NCBI GenBank assembly: GCA_002105175.1 | Contig: MCGE01000018.1 | Coordinates: 434,001-498,000 of the forward strand | Reading direction: 5' to 3' | DNA length: 64,000 bases | Source: Absidia repens | Taxonomy: Eukaryota > Mucoromycota > Mucoromycetes > Mucorales > Cunninghamellaceae | Shown here: one piece after another, positions 1 through 8,239 of the stretch | Layout: each line of letters begins with the position of its first letter | Position numbering within the stretch: the first letter of the stretch is position 1 | Notes under the pieces: model-generated | The model's database searches: none | What the model was told of the DNA's origin: nothing | The model's input: only the letters and a program-made list of their open reading frames with translations | Program-made: the position numbers and the translations under genes

Positions 1-323
1 AATGACACCTCTTCAAACAGTTGATCATAGTGAGATGTTTGCCGTGATTCTGTCGGAGAGGAGGGTAAACGCTGGGAATCCTTGTCTATAGTGTTGTTTT
101 TTTCGTCTTCATCGCTATTCTCTAGAGAAAGTTCATTCAAAAGATGGTCTGCAGTAAATTCGTTGTTCTGTTGTAGTGTTTGCGTTTCCAGATGAATTCC
201 ATTTTTGTTGTTTAAATATAAATGGTCATCTTGTTGGTGATTGTATTCCGATGGTTGAATGTTCTTGTCTTGATCCAAGTCAAGGTCTACAAAATCAGTA
301 TCATTGTCAATGTTTGATTGCAT
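1..323 (-). CDS. 5' part of an unknown acidic, Asn/Gln-rich protein (runs off the window)
   Basis: An open frame of 107 codons starts at the ATG whose complement is 321-323 and stays open to the window edge, so only the N-terminus is present. It opens MQSNIDNDTDFVDLDLDQDK and continues rich in Asp, Glu, Asn, Gln and Ser, as in a disordered acidic region. No domain is recognisable. A long A run (about 351-378; T-rich on the coding strand) lies just upstream of the ATG, a pattern also seen before other start codons here. The product cannot be named. A chance frame is possible, but the uninterrupted length, composition and upstream T-tract favour a real gene. Confidence 0.5.
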   Translation of the reverse strand, partial: MQSNIDNDTDFVDLDLDQDKNIQPSEYNHQQDDHLYLNNKNGIHLETQTLQQNNEFTADHLLNELSLENSDEDEKNNTIDKDSQRLPSSPTESRQTSHYDQLFEEVS

Positions 324-344
324 AGGGGAGGATCGACGTTGTAT

Positions 345-380
<36 letters not shown>

Positions 381-861
381 AAAAAGAAGTGTTAAGAGAC
401 ACTAGACAAGGAAAATTTTGAGTCTGCGCCGGAATTTGAAATTATGTTCCTGTCAGAGTCTGCAGATTATATTTCTAACTTTTACAATGTGGCAGACAAA
501 AATCAACTCAATTTATCTCACTTCGATACACATTTATTATAATAAATTGTATTCCAAGTCTTGTATAGATTTTCGATATTTGTTCACGACTATTTCAGGA
601 TAAGAGGTCAGCGTTTATTGGGCTAATATCTTCCTTTCTTTTTTTTTATCCAAAAGGGATATCATATATCGTAAAGCGCATCCATCATTCACGTATTCTC
701 ACTTCTATAAAGTCTAAATCTATTATTGATTTTACCAAACTACAAATGACTGAACTTGAGCCTAAAAATTTCAGATACTGTTATGCTGAACGCTTATTAG
801 CGGAATTTTAAAAATGCAGTAATGAAAAATCAGTTTCGAAAAATAAGTTTTGGGAAAATAC
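324..861. other. Intergenic; no gene seen
   Basis: This stretch holds a poly-A run at about 351-378 and AT-rich sequence. A short open frame at 418-603 has no recognisable features. The last four bases, ATAC at 858-861, are the target-site duplication of the retrotransposon that follows. Confidence 0.6.
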
Positions 862-1421
862 TGTGACGGTTGAACCCAACCTTGAAAATCGTTTGGGATG
901 AAACAAAGACGCCTGACGGTCGGAGTGGAGGTGTGCGTGCCGCACGCTCAGTTTTGGTTTCGTGCGTGAAGCATGAAACATCATAAAAATTTAGTATAAA
1001 TACCTTTAAAAATTTCAAAAGAAAAAATAATTATTATATTTTAATCACTTTTAATATCTTTACTTTTTAATAAATTCATTACAAAGGTTTTTTTAAACCT
1101 CCCAACTTGTTGGCTTCTTTTATTCCTCACTTTGGAATATTTTATTATATATTTTTGACAGCTGAGTCTGAATCTCGCTTCACTTTATTTTTTTGACTTG
1201 ATCTAAGTCACTACTTATTTTATTGACCTTATTATTTTCATCTTTGAAAATAATACATCCTCACTTGGACTTTCAAGTTTAGTCCTTTATTATCTTTAAG
1301 CCTTTGAAGCTACAATCGGTTGAACTTAATCCTAAAAAGTTCTGGTGCTCACTCTATAAAAAATAAAAACCTACAAAAACAATCTCCAGTTACGACCTAG
1401 CAACCAAAATTAGCCGTAACA
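862..1421 (+). repeat. 5' LTR of element 1 (560 bp)
   Basis: It starts TGTGACGG and ends CCGTAACA, a near-perfect terminal inverted repeat. It is essentially identical to 5928-6492 apart from single-base length differences in T and C runs. Sequence near 992-1003 (agtataaata) could serve as a TATA box. Confidence 0.93.
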
Positions 1422-1425
1422 TATT

Positions 1426-1444
1426 TGGTGCTCACTACAGGGGT
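1426..1444 (+). promoter_or_regulatory. Primer-binding site of element 1, complementary to tRNA-Ile
   Basis: TGGTGCTCACTACAGGGGT lies 4 bp after the 5' LTR. It is exactly complementary to the 3' end of the tRNA-Ile at 12832-12905 including the added CCA: 3 nt of CCA plus 16 nt of acceptor and T arm. The match breaks at the next base. It should prime minus-strand cDNA synthesis. Confidence 0.9.
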
Positions 1445-1609
1445 ATCAAAATTAAAATTGGATACAAAATTGGATATCTATCATTTTTCCAAGGAACATC
1501 AATCAATCTTTTAAGAAAACTCTATCAAAATCAAGTAAATCCTACTCTTATTTACAAGCCTTTTCTCAAACCAATCAATCAAAACTTTCAATTCAATTAT
1601 AAAAACAAG

Positions 1610-2560
1610 ATGCCCGAACATACTGTGTTGGCTAATGTACCTGGTTACCAACCAAAGCTCAAATTAATGCCTTTTTCTGGATTTGAAGGAGAAGATTTCA
1701 GAAACTTTAAGCAATCATTGGAAAACTATTTTGCTTTATCAAATATTACTGATGAAAACCGCAAGCTTGTCATCTTGAAGACTCAATTGTATCATGCCGC
1801 AAGAACATTTGTAAACAAGCTAGAAAAAAATCAGGCACAGATTTCATATTCCGAAGTCATGCAAAAATTAATGAAACAATACATCACACCCGAGCTAATT
1901 CAAACATACGAATATGCTTTCAATAATATGACTCAAGGTCTTGATGAACATCCAAGAACTTTTTATTCAAGATTATTTGAAGCTGCTGAACTAGCTGATA
2001 TTGATGCTGAATCAATGATCCATAGTCGCTTCCGTGCTGGAGTGCATCCCATAATACAACAACATTGTATTTCCATTGGCTGCAAAAATATTGAATCATG
2101 GCTTAAAGCATCTGAAGGCTATTGGACAGCACATCACCCTCAACAAGTAACAATGGCTGACAATCCTTTTCATCCTCGTCGTATAAATCAACCCACAAAC
2201 ACTATTGAAATGGATTCCTATCGATCACCCTCATCTACTCATGATCTAAATGCTATTACAACTTCCACACCTCTTGATATGCAAGACATACAGAAAAATA
2301 TAAGAGACATTATCAAAGAAGAACTCAATAATTTTTCTCGAAATCAATATGAATATCAACAACAACCCCGATATGACAATAATGGCTATCAATCTCGACG
2401 ATATGGACAACCCGAAATAATCAAAGATCCTATTATCCCAACAAACATGATCAACGTCAATACTACAATCAAAATCCCAATAACAACAGATCATACAATC
2501 AATATTCACCCCCTCAAAACCATCAACAGTCAAAAAACTAGGACGGGCAACTGTAGCTGA
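1610..2560 (+). CDS. gag: Gag of element 1 (apparent frameshift near its 3' end)
   Basis: The protein (316 codons in the open frame) has a retrotransposon Gag-like helical domain over about residues 15-170, with FEGEDFRNFKQSLENYF near the start, followed by a Gln/Asn/Tyr/Arg-rich tail. No CCHC zinc knuckle is visible. After about nucleotide 2400 this frame turns into an atypical Ile/Thr-rich peptide, while the -1 frame (codons starting at 2401) continues the Asn/Gln/Tyr/Arg-rich composition to a TAG at 2539-2541. This suggests one base has been lost around 2395-2420, a region with a CCC run, so the last ~50 residues of the annotated frame are probably not native. Gag forms the particle that packages the RNA. 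The ATG at 1610 is the first after the leader. Confidence 0.85.
   Translation: MPEHTVLANVPGYQPKLKLMPFSGFEGEDFRNFKQSLENYFALSNITDENRKLVILKTQLYHAARTFVNKLEKNQAQISYSEVMQKLMKQYITPELIQTYEYAFNNMTQGLDEHPRTFYSRLFEAAELADIDAESMIHSRFRAGVHPIIQQHCISIGCKNIESWLKASEGYWTAHHPQQVTMADNPFHPRRINQPTNTIEMDSYRSPSSTHDLNAITTSTPLDMQDIQKNIRDIIKEELNNFSRNQYEYQQQPRYDNNGYQSRRYGQPEIIKDPIIPTNMINVNTTIKIPITTDHTINIHPLKTINSQKTRTGNCS
2532..2538 (+). promoter_or_regulatory. Candidate -1 ribosomal frameshift heptamer, A AAA AAC, before TAG
   Basis: The heptamer AAAAAAC is phased as X XXY YYZ in the frame that carries the native-looking Gag tail (codons tca aaa aac) and is followed at once by TAG (2539-2541). A -1 slip enters the frame that is open from 2484 to 5492 and encodes PR-RT-RH. 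This is the classical retroviral slippery sequence. A downstream pseudoknot was not examined. Confidence 0.65.
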
Positions 2561-2567
2561 TGGTCAG

Positions 2568-5492
2568 TTGACAATCCCGCCTCCACAAAACCATAGCAAT
2601 CACCAACCCAACAACAATATAAAATCCCAACATCCACAACAATCACACAATCTAAATACTATGAATATTGAAGACTCTTTATTTTATCAAAAAGATGATA
2701 TTGATCTATATGCTAATCCTACTACTACAAGATTAGATAAACCACCCCAAGTCCTTCATCAAGATCCACCCAAAATAATCAGTAAGAAAAGACGTACAAA
2801 TGGATCCACAATATCTACACCTATTCAACATGTACCAAATGTTACACCGATGGATGAAGATGCTGAAATAAAAATCAACCCGACAAGAAGAAGATCAACA
2901 CCCATTCCACCCGAAATCAAGTACAATATTACTGAAGATTTGTTGAATCGAAAAGCAGATATCGAAGTAGGAGATTTGATCCAAGCCTCACCCTTCTTGA
3001 AGAAACAATTACGTGATGCATGTCGACCCAAGAGAAGAAAGCAACCCATATCACTAAATTCCATAGAACAAGGTGAAATCGTAACGACAGCTGCGTATGC
3101 CAACGTATATGTTGGAGACAAAGAAGTCAAAGCGCTAATTGATTGTGGTGCTGCAAAGTCATGTATGTCGAGAACGTTGATGAAAACGTTGGAAATGGAA
3201 ATCGATTCGCCATCCACAAGTGTATTTACCCTTGGAAATGGAGCAAAACAGCCTACCCTAGGAATAGTACTCGACGTCCCTATCAGAATTGGAAATGGTA
3301 TCAGTATTCCTGTCAATATGGAAGTATTACCACAATGTCCTTCTCACCTAATTTTGGGAATCGATTGGCTAAATCATTCACAAGCCATAATCAACATCAA
3401 ATTGGGAACCTTGACAGTCACCTATAAACAAAGAAGAATGGTTACTCCTATTACTTTCATCAAAACATCTTCAAAACCACCTACCTTGAAGTCATCACAG
3501 ATCATTTATACGGAAGACCCACCGCCGACAGATCAACCAACCACAGTCAAGCAACAAATTCAGGAGGATCAGTACAATGAAGAAGACGAAGAAGAAGACG
3601 AAGCAACAGATGACGAAACAGAAGAAGAAGAATGGGAGCATGACGAGAAAGACGAATTAGAAGACGATCAAGAGTTATGTCAATTAACATCAACCAAGCA
3701 ACCAGAATGCACCCTACAAATAAATCACGAAGAAGATTCACAAATAACGATTAGTACAAATGAAAATGGACTCACCCTTCCACCATATACAATATGCTCT
3801 ATTGACGCATCTACACCTAATGATAACGCTATCCCAGAAATCACCTATATTCAACCCAATACTACGTATGAAGACTACTTACGAGAAGATCAATTCATTG
3901 ACATCAACATCACAGAAAACGATAAAGTGTATCCAGCAAATACGATTATAGCCCAACAGATGAATAAAATAAATTTGGAAAGCGACGACGAACAAACAAT
4001 AGGATACGAATTAGCACAAGTAGACATTGACGGTAGTACCTACGAACAACCACAAATAACGTTAGATCCAGATAAGAAAGCTAAACTACAGATAGGGGAT
4101 GTACCGCCCAACATATATGAATCCTTCATACAATTACTTACTGAATTCCAAGATGTATTCGATTGGGATAATGACAAAATGGGAAGAACCACATTATTGG
4201 AGCATGAGATTATTCTGAAAGACAACATTCCACCTATCAGACATAGACCGTATCGTATGGCACCCGTGGAACAAGAATACTTGAAGCTTGAATTGGAGAG
4301 ACTATGTAAGCTTGGCATCATCAAACCAGCAAGTACACCCTTCACTGCACCTATCATATTAGTCAAAAAGAAGAATGGTGACTATCGTATGGTTGTAGAC
4401 TATCGCAAACTAAACGCCCAAACTAAAGTAGACGCTTACCCATTGCCAAAAATCGATGACTTGATTGATGAACTAGGAAGTTCCCGTATATTTTCAGCTA
4501 TGGACCTACGTTCAGGATTCCACCAAGTACCACTAAAACCAGAAAGCAAAGAACTAACAGGCTTCATCACCAAGTTCGGTACCTATCAATATGAAATGTT
4601 ACCCATGGGATTAGTAAACAGTCCTGCTACGTTTCAACGATTGATCGATATATGTTTTGGTACACTCATCAACAAGTGTCTAGTCGCTTACATTGATGAC
4701 TTGAATATCCATTCCAAAACTTATCAGCAACACCTTGCGGATCTGAGACAAACATTCAGTTGTGCACGACACGGCGGACTTATGTTCAACATCGACAAGT
4801 GCGTATTTTTCAAAGACGAATTAAAATTTTTGGGCTACATAATAACAAAAGACGGAATAAAGACGGACGAAGAAAAGATACAAAAAATTAAAAATTTCCC
4901 ACCACCTACAACAATTAAACAAATTCGGAGTTTCATTGGACTAGCTTCCTACTACAGAAGATTCATACAAAACTTTGCTGCTATTGCAAGACCTTTACAT
5001 GAACAAACTAAGACCACCAAGAAGACCACCTGGGATCAAAAATCAACGGACGCCTTTAACACCTTAAAACAAAAATTGACCCATGCACCTGTACTTAAAA
5101 GGGCAGATTTCACAAGACCTTTCCTTATTGTATGTGACGCCTCTCAAATCGGATTGGGTACCATACTTTCTCAGCTTGACGATGATGGAAAAGAACACCC
5201 GATAATATATGCAAGTCGTGGTTTGAAAAATAGTGAAAAGAATTATGGCGCTACTAAATTAGAATGCCTAGCCCTAGTATGGAGCCTACAGATCTTTCGA
5301 CCATATCTACTTGGAAAAAAATTCACAGTCATATCAGATCACTCACCTTTACGATGGCTAGTACAATCTTCAAAAATATCTGGCATTGTAGCACGATGGA
5401 TACAATACTTAGCAGAATACGAATTTGAAATCAAATACCGAAGCGGACGAAAACAAGAATCAGCAGACTTTCTATCACGACTGGGATATTAA
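2568..5492 (+). CDS. pol: Pol of element 1: aspartic protease, reverse transcriptase, RNase H
   Basis: The frame is open from 2484; the first ATG is at 2568 and gives 974 codons, but expression is probably by -1 frameshift. Order: a disordered linker; a retropepsin-like domain (about residues 175-275) with ALIDCGAAKS and the second motif ILGIDW; an acidic spacer of about 130 residues; RT (about 550-790) with the YIDD catalytic box and the LPMGLVNSPATFQ segment; and RNase H (about 830-970) starting at VCDAS and ending in ADFLSRLGY. The active-site triplet is D-C-G rather than the usual D-T/S-G. Translation stops directly after RNase H; no integrase is fused. The enzyme would copy element RNA into cDNA in Gag particles. 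Confidence 0.92.
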   Translation: MTIPPPQNHSNHQPNNNIKSQHPQQSHNLNTMNIEDSLFYQKDDIDLYANPTTTRLDKPPQVLHQDPPKIISKKRRTNGSTISTPIQHVPNVTPMDEDAEIKINPTRRRSTPIPPEIKYNITEDLLNRKADIEVGDLIQASPFLKKQLRDACRPKRRKQPISLNSIEQGEIVTTAAYANVYVGDKEVKALIDCGAAKSCMSRTLMKTLEMEIDSPSTSVFTLGNGAKQPTLGIVLDVPIRIGNGISIPVNMEVLPQCPSHLILGIDWLNHSQAIINIKLGTLTVTYKQRRMVTPITFIKTSSKPPTLKSSQIIYTEDPPPTDQPTTVKQQIQEDQYNEEDEEEDEATDDETEEEEWEHDEKDELEDDQELCQLTSTKQPECTLQINHEEDSQITISTNENGLTLPPYTICSIDASTPNDNAIPEITYIQPNTTYEDYLREDQFIDINITENDKVYPANTIIAQQMNKINLESDDEQTIGYELAQVDIDGSTYEQPQITLDPDKKAKLQIGDVPPNIYESFIQLLTEFQDVFDWDNDKMGRTTLLEHEIILKDNIPPIRHRPYRMAPVEQEYLKLELERLCKLGIIKPASTPFTAPIILVKKKNGDYRMVVDYRKLNAQTKVDAYPLPKIDDLIDELGSSRIFSAMDLRSGFHQVPLKPESKELTGFITKFGTYQYEMLPMGLVNSPATFQRLIDICFGTLINKCLVAYIDDLNIHSKTYQQHLADLRQTFSCARHGGLMFNIDKCVFFKDELKFLGYIITKDGIKTDEEKIQKIKNFPPPTTIKQIRSFIGLASYYRRFIQNFAAIARPLHEQTKTTKKTTWDQKSTDAFNTLKQKLTHAPVLKRADFTRPFLIVCDASQIGLGTILSQLDDDGKEHPIIYASRGLKNSEKNYGATKLECLALVWSLQIFRPYLLGKKFTVISDHSPLRWLVQSSKISGIVARWIQYLAEYEFEIKYRSGRKQESADFLSRLGY

Positions 5493-5726
5493 ACACCCCA
5501 TGTTAAAAAAAAAAAAAACGAAAAATAACTACACCCCACATACGCGAAAAACATTAAATTTCGACCAACCAGGACGACGTCGTAAAAAGCTATCCTCAAC
5601 AAAGAAACGAATTCAACAAGACAATATACAGCAACATACTCTGAACTTATTTTAATATTCAACAAACACAATTCAATACTTTATTTTAAACGACATAATT
5701 GACGTTAACATTCGAACTCACACACA

Positions 5727-5891
5727 ATGGACGAACGAAAAATTACTCAGATCAAGTTTTACCTAAGACATTTACAACAATCAGCGAATGCTACAAAAAA
5801 GGAAAAAAGATATCTTTTACGAAATTCATCGAAATACATAATGGAGAATGAAACGTTATACTACTTTAACGTCAAACAACAATATCAATGA
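5727..5891 (+). pseudogene. Integrase N-terminal remnant (truncated)
   Basis: A 54-codon frame starts MDERKITQIKFYLRH and includes KKEKRYLLRNSSKYIM followed by ENETLYYF. That resembles the segment just ahead of the HHCC zinc-binding domain in Ty3/gypsy integrases. It then stops, and the LTR begins 36 bp later, so the zinc finger, the catalytic D,D35E core and the C-terminus are all gone. Several stops separate it from RNase H. Confidence 0.6.
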
Positions 5892-5927
5892 AGTCGATGG
5901 TGGACCATCTCTAGTTGGCCTGTGGGA

Positions 5928-6492
5928 TGTGACGGTTGAACCCAACCTTGAAAATCGTTTGGGATGAAACAAAGACGCCTGACGGTCGGAGTGGAGGTGT
6001 GCGTGCCGCACGCTCAGTTTTGGTTTCGTGCGTGAAGCATGAAACATCATAAAAATTTAGTATAAATACCTTTAAAAATTTCAAAAGAAAAAATAATTAT
6101 TATATTTTTAATCACTTTTTAATATCTTTACTTTTTAATAAATTCATTACAAAGGTTTTTTTTAAACCTCCCAACTTGTTGGCTTCCTTTTATTCCTCAC
6201 TTTGGAATATTTTTATTATATATTTTTGACAGCTGAGTCTGAATCTCGCTTCACTTTATTTTTTTGACTTGATCTAAGTCACTACTTATTTTATTGACCT
6301 TATTATTTTCATCTTTGAAAATAATACATCCTCACTTGGACTTTCAAGTTTAGTCCTTTATTATCTTTAAGCCTTTGAAGCTACAATCGGTTGAACTTAA
6401 TCCTAAAAAGTTCTGGTGCTCACTCTATAAAAAATAAAAACCTACAAAAACAATCTCCAGTTACGACCTAGCAACCAAAATTAGCCGTAACA
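5928..6492 (+). repeat. 3' LTR of element 1 (565 bp)
   Basis: Same ends as the 5' LTR and five bases longer because of single-base differences in T and C runs. The bases directly before it (gtggga) form at best a short, weak polypurine tract. It is followed by ATAC, the target duplication. Confidence 0.93.
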
Positions 6493-6550
6493 ATACCAAC
6501 ATGAAAGAGAAAAGAGAAAAGGTTTTTTAGCTTTGAAAAATGGGAACATC

Positions 6551-6619
6551 TTTTTAAAAAATAAAAACCTACAAAAACAATTTCCAGTTACGATCTACCA
6601 ACCAAAATTAGCCGTAACA
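6551..6619 (+). repeat. Fragment of an older related LTR (3' end only)
   Basis: About 69 bp match the last part of the element 1 LTR with a few substitutions and end at the same CCGTAACA terminus. The next bases are again ATAC (6620-6623). This is the end of an older copy of the same family next to the young insertion. Confidence 0.8.
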
Positions 6620-6733
6620 ATACTCACTCATAAAAACATGAACACTCTACAAAAATACAGCTTCCTCACAACACATAACATTGCTTCAAATAAGCAATAC
6701 TCCGATACAATCGGAATATCGAGCAAAAGGTAA

Positions 6734-6806
6734 TGCCCTGAATGCGGATTGAACGCATGACCTTTAGAACTTCAGTCTAACGCTCTCCCAACTGAGCTAT
6801 CAAGGC
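6734..6806 (-). tRNA. tRNA-Phe (GAA)
   Basis: Read on the minus strand, the gene folds into a full cloverleaf of 73 nt. The acceptor stem GCCTTGA pairs with TCAGGGC and is followed by discriminator A. The D arm contains AGCTCAGTTGGGAGAGC. The anticodon stem TTAGA/TCTAA closes a loop CTGAAGT with anticodon GAA, and the T arm contains GTTCAATCC. No intron is present and CCA is not encoded. A TTTT tract follows about 6 bp downstream on the minus strand. Confidence 0.95.
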
Positions 6807-6811
6807 ACAAC

Positions 6812-7394
6812 TGATTGACAAATTGGAAGGTGATATGTATTTTGCAGTTAAGCGGAGAATTAATATCATTCGGCCCGTATTTATTGGACGGTGATTGGCT
6901 CTCTACTGACTGACTGCTGGTTTTGAATTCTATTTATTCTGGTCGCGAACCTTTATTTTTTTTTTTTTCCCCTTTCTCTTCCCACCTTTTCCCATTCATT
7001 CATTTTGACATTGTCTCAGTTCCCATCTTTTAGCTTATCTTCATTTACTACATTGATTTAGTTTCCTCCTTTCGTTACTTATTTTATTTGCATTTTTTCA
7101 GTTCCCATTACTTTTATATTATGGTTTCTATCTTATTTTTACATTACTTGAATTAGCGACACAAGTAACTCCCCCAACTCATTCTTTTCGTACTAGTATA
7201 GTATAGGCATTCTAGTATTTTGTCTCTTCATTCTGACATTCTGAAATAAAAAACAACTTCTTTTCTCTCTCTATTTTTTATATACAATTTTTTGACTTGC
7301 TTTATATTGTTTGTTGGCGTTTCTCTCCTTCTTTTGTTATTCCCTATCTATTCTCTCTTTGATACGGAATATTGGTTCTTATTAATAGAATGTT
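6812..7394. repeat. Dispersed repeat R2, copy A
   Basis: This ~580 bp block is highly similar to 12085-12727 in the same orientation. It starts TGATTGACA only 6 bp upstream of the 5' end of tRNA-Phe and has no coding frame. It contains an inverted CCAAT motif (gattggct) and AATAAA-like sequences. It may be a solo LTR of another family, since its start abuts a Pol III gene, but I could not find a matching end or target duplication. Confidence 0.75.
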
Positions 7395-7494
7395 TTGAAC
7401 ATCAGAAAAGTAAAGTATTCAGTGCTGTATAGATAAAGGACCTTCTATACATCAATTATTAATTAATAAAAGCAAATTCTAAACGTCTCATGAT

Positions 7495-8093
7495 TGAAAC
7501 GTGGCCACGTTGTATATGAAGCAGATCGGTATATTCAGCGTGTGACCGACCATTTCCCTTAGTGACCGCTCCTTTTTTAGTATTTAAATTATTTTTATTG
7601 ACAGCTAAATAAAACACATCTTTATCTGGAACTGTATATTGATCGCAGAAGTTGAATTTGTCGTTTTTGGAATTTGTATTTTGTATTTTGTTTGTTGAAT
7701 ATCGTATTGTCAAGAAATACGATTTGGATACTGTTGTATACCAACACATTTACCTATCATTCCATCTACTATATATCTCTTCATATATATGCATATTCAT
7801 ATTTATCCATACACTTATTCCTATACTTTAGTTCATGCATATGCGATCATTCCATAATACGTAATTCAGACCCCGAATCACCCACTACACAAATTCCTAT
7901 CATATTTATCACCCCTATTTTTACATAACCACATATCATCACATCAGTATAAATAAGACAATACATTTGAATAGAAATAAAGAATCATCCAAAAGTTTCA
8001 CAATACTTGATAACAAGTCCTATTTTATTCTATAATACAACAGAAACCCTTTGCCGAACCCCCTCACTACACTTATAAGCACCACACGTATCA
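7495..8093 (+). repeat. 5' LTR of element 2, split by a solo LTR
   Basis: 7495-7731 and 8043-8093 align to parts of the 3' LTR (10998-11118 plus 11918-12084). The interruption at 7732-8042 is a separate insertion. The LTR ends at ...GTATCA and is followed by TTTGGTGGAGAACC. Confidence 0.88.
7732..8042 (+). repeat. Solo LTR nested in the 5' LTR of element 2
   Basis: A 311-bp insertion with inverted ends TGTTGTAT and ATACAACA is absent from the 3' LTR. Flanks are GATAC (7727-7731) and GAAAC (8043-8047). The uninterrupted 3' LTR reads GAAAC once, so this is a 5-bp target duplication with one later substitution. No coding frame is present, as expected for a solo LTR. Confidence 0.85.
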
Positions 8094-8095
8094 TT

Positions 8096-8112
8096 TGGTG
8101 GAGAACCTGGGC
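8096..8112 (+). promoter_or_regulatory. Candidate primer-binding site of element 2
   Basis: TGGTGGAGAACCTGGGC starts 2 bp after the 5' LTR and begins with TGG, the complement of CCA. It does not match either tRNA in this window; the donor tRNA is not identified. Confidence 0.55.
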
Positions 8113-8239
8113 ATTAAACTGCATTATTTATTACTATTGTACTACACAAGCCCCCTTATTATATTTATTTTTATTGTTGCTGTTGTGCTCCCCTGCCCCT
8201 ATTTTTTGGAAAAAAAAAAGTTTTTTTTGAAAGCCCGCA

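Larger units (their letters stand above)
862..6492 (+). mobile_element. Ty3/gypsy LTR retrotransposon (element 1), integrase-deleted
   Basis: The element is bounded by two direct LTRs with TG...CA ends (TGTGACGG / CCGTAACA) and flanked by a 4-bp duplication, ATAC at 858-861 and 6493-6496. Internal order is PBS, gag, protease, reverse transcriptase, RNase H, then a short integrase N-terminal fragment, which is the Ty3/gypsy order. The LTRs differ only by about five single-base indels in homopolymers (I saw no substitutions), so the insertion is very young or homogenised. Only about 36 bp separate the integrase fragment from the 3' LTR, so most of integrase is missing. The copy could still make Gag, PR, RT and RH but would need integrase in trans. 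Confidence 0.93.

Noticed and set aside
3547..3741. Leu/Arg-rich minus-strand frame inside pol
   Set aside because: It is the antisense of the acidic Glu/Asp spacer of Pol.
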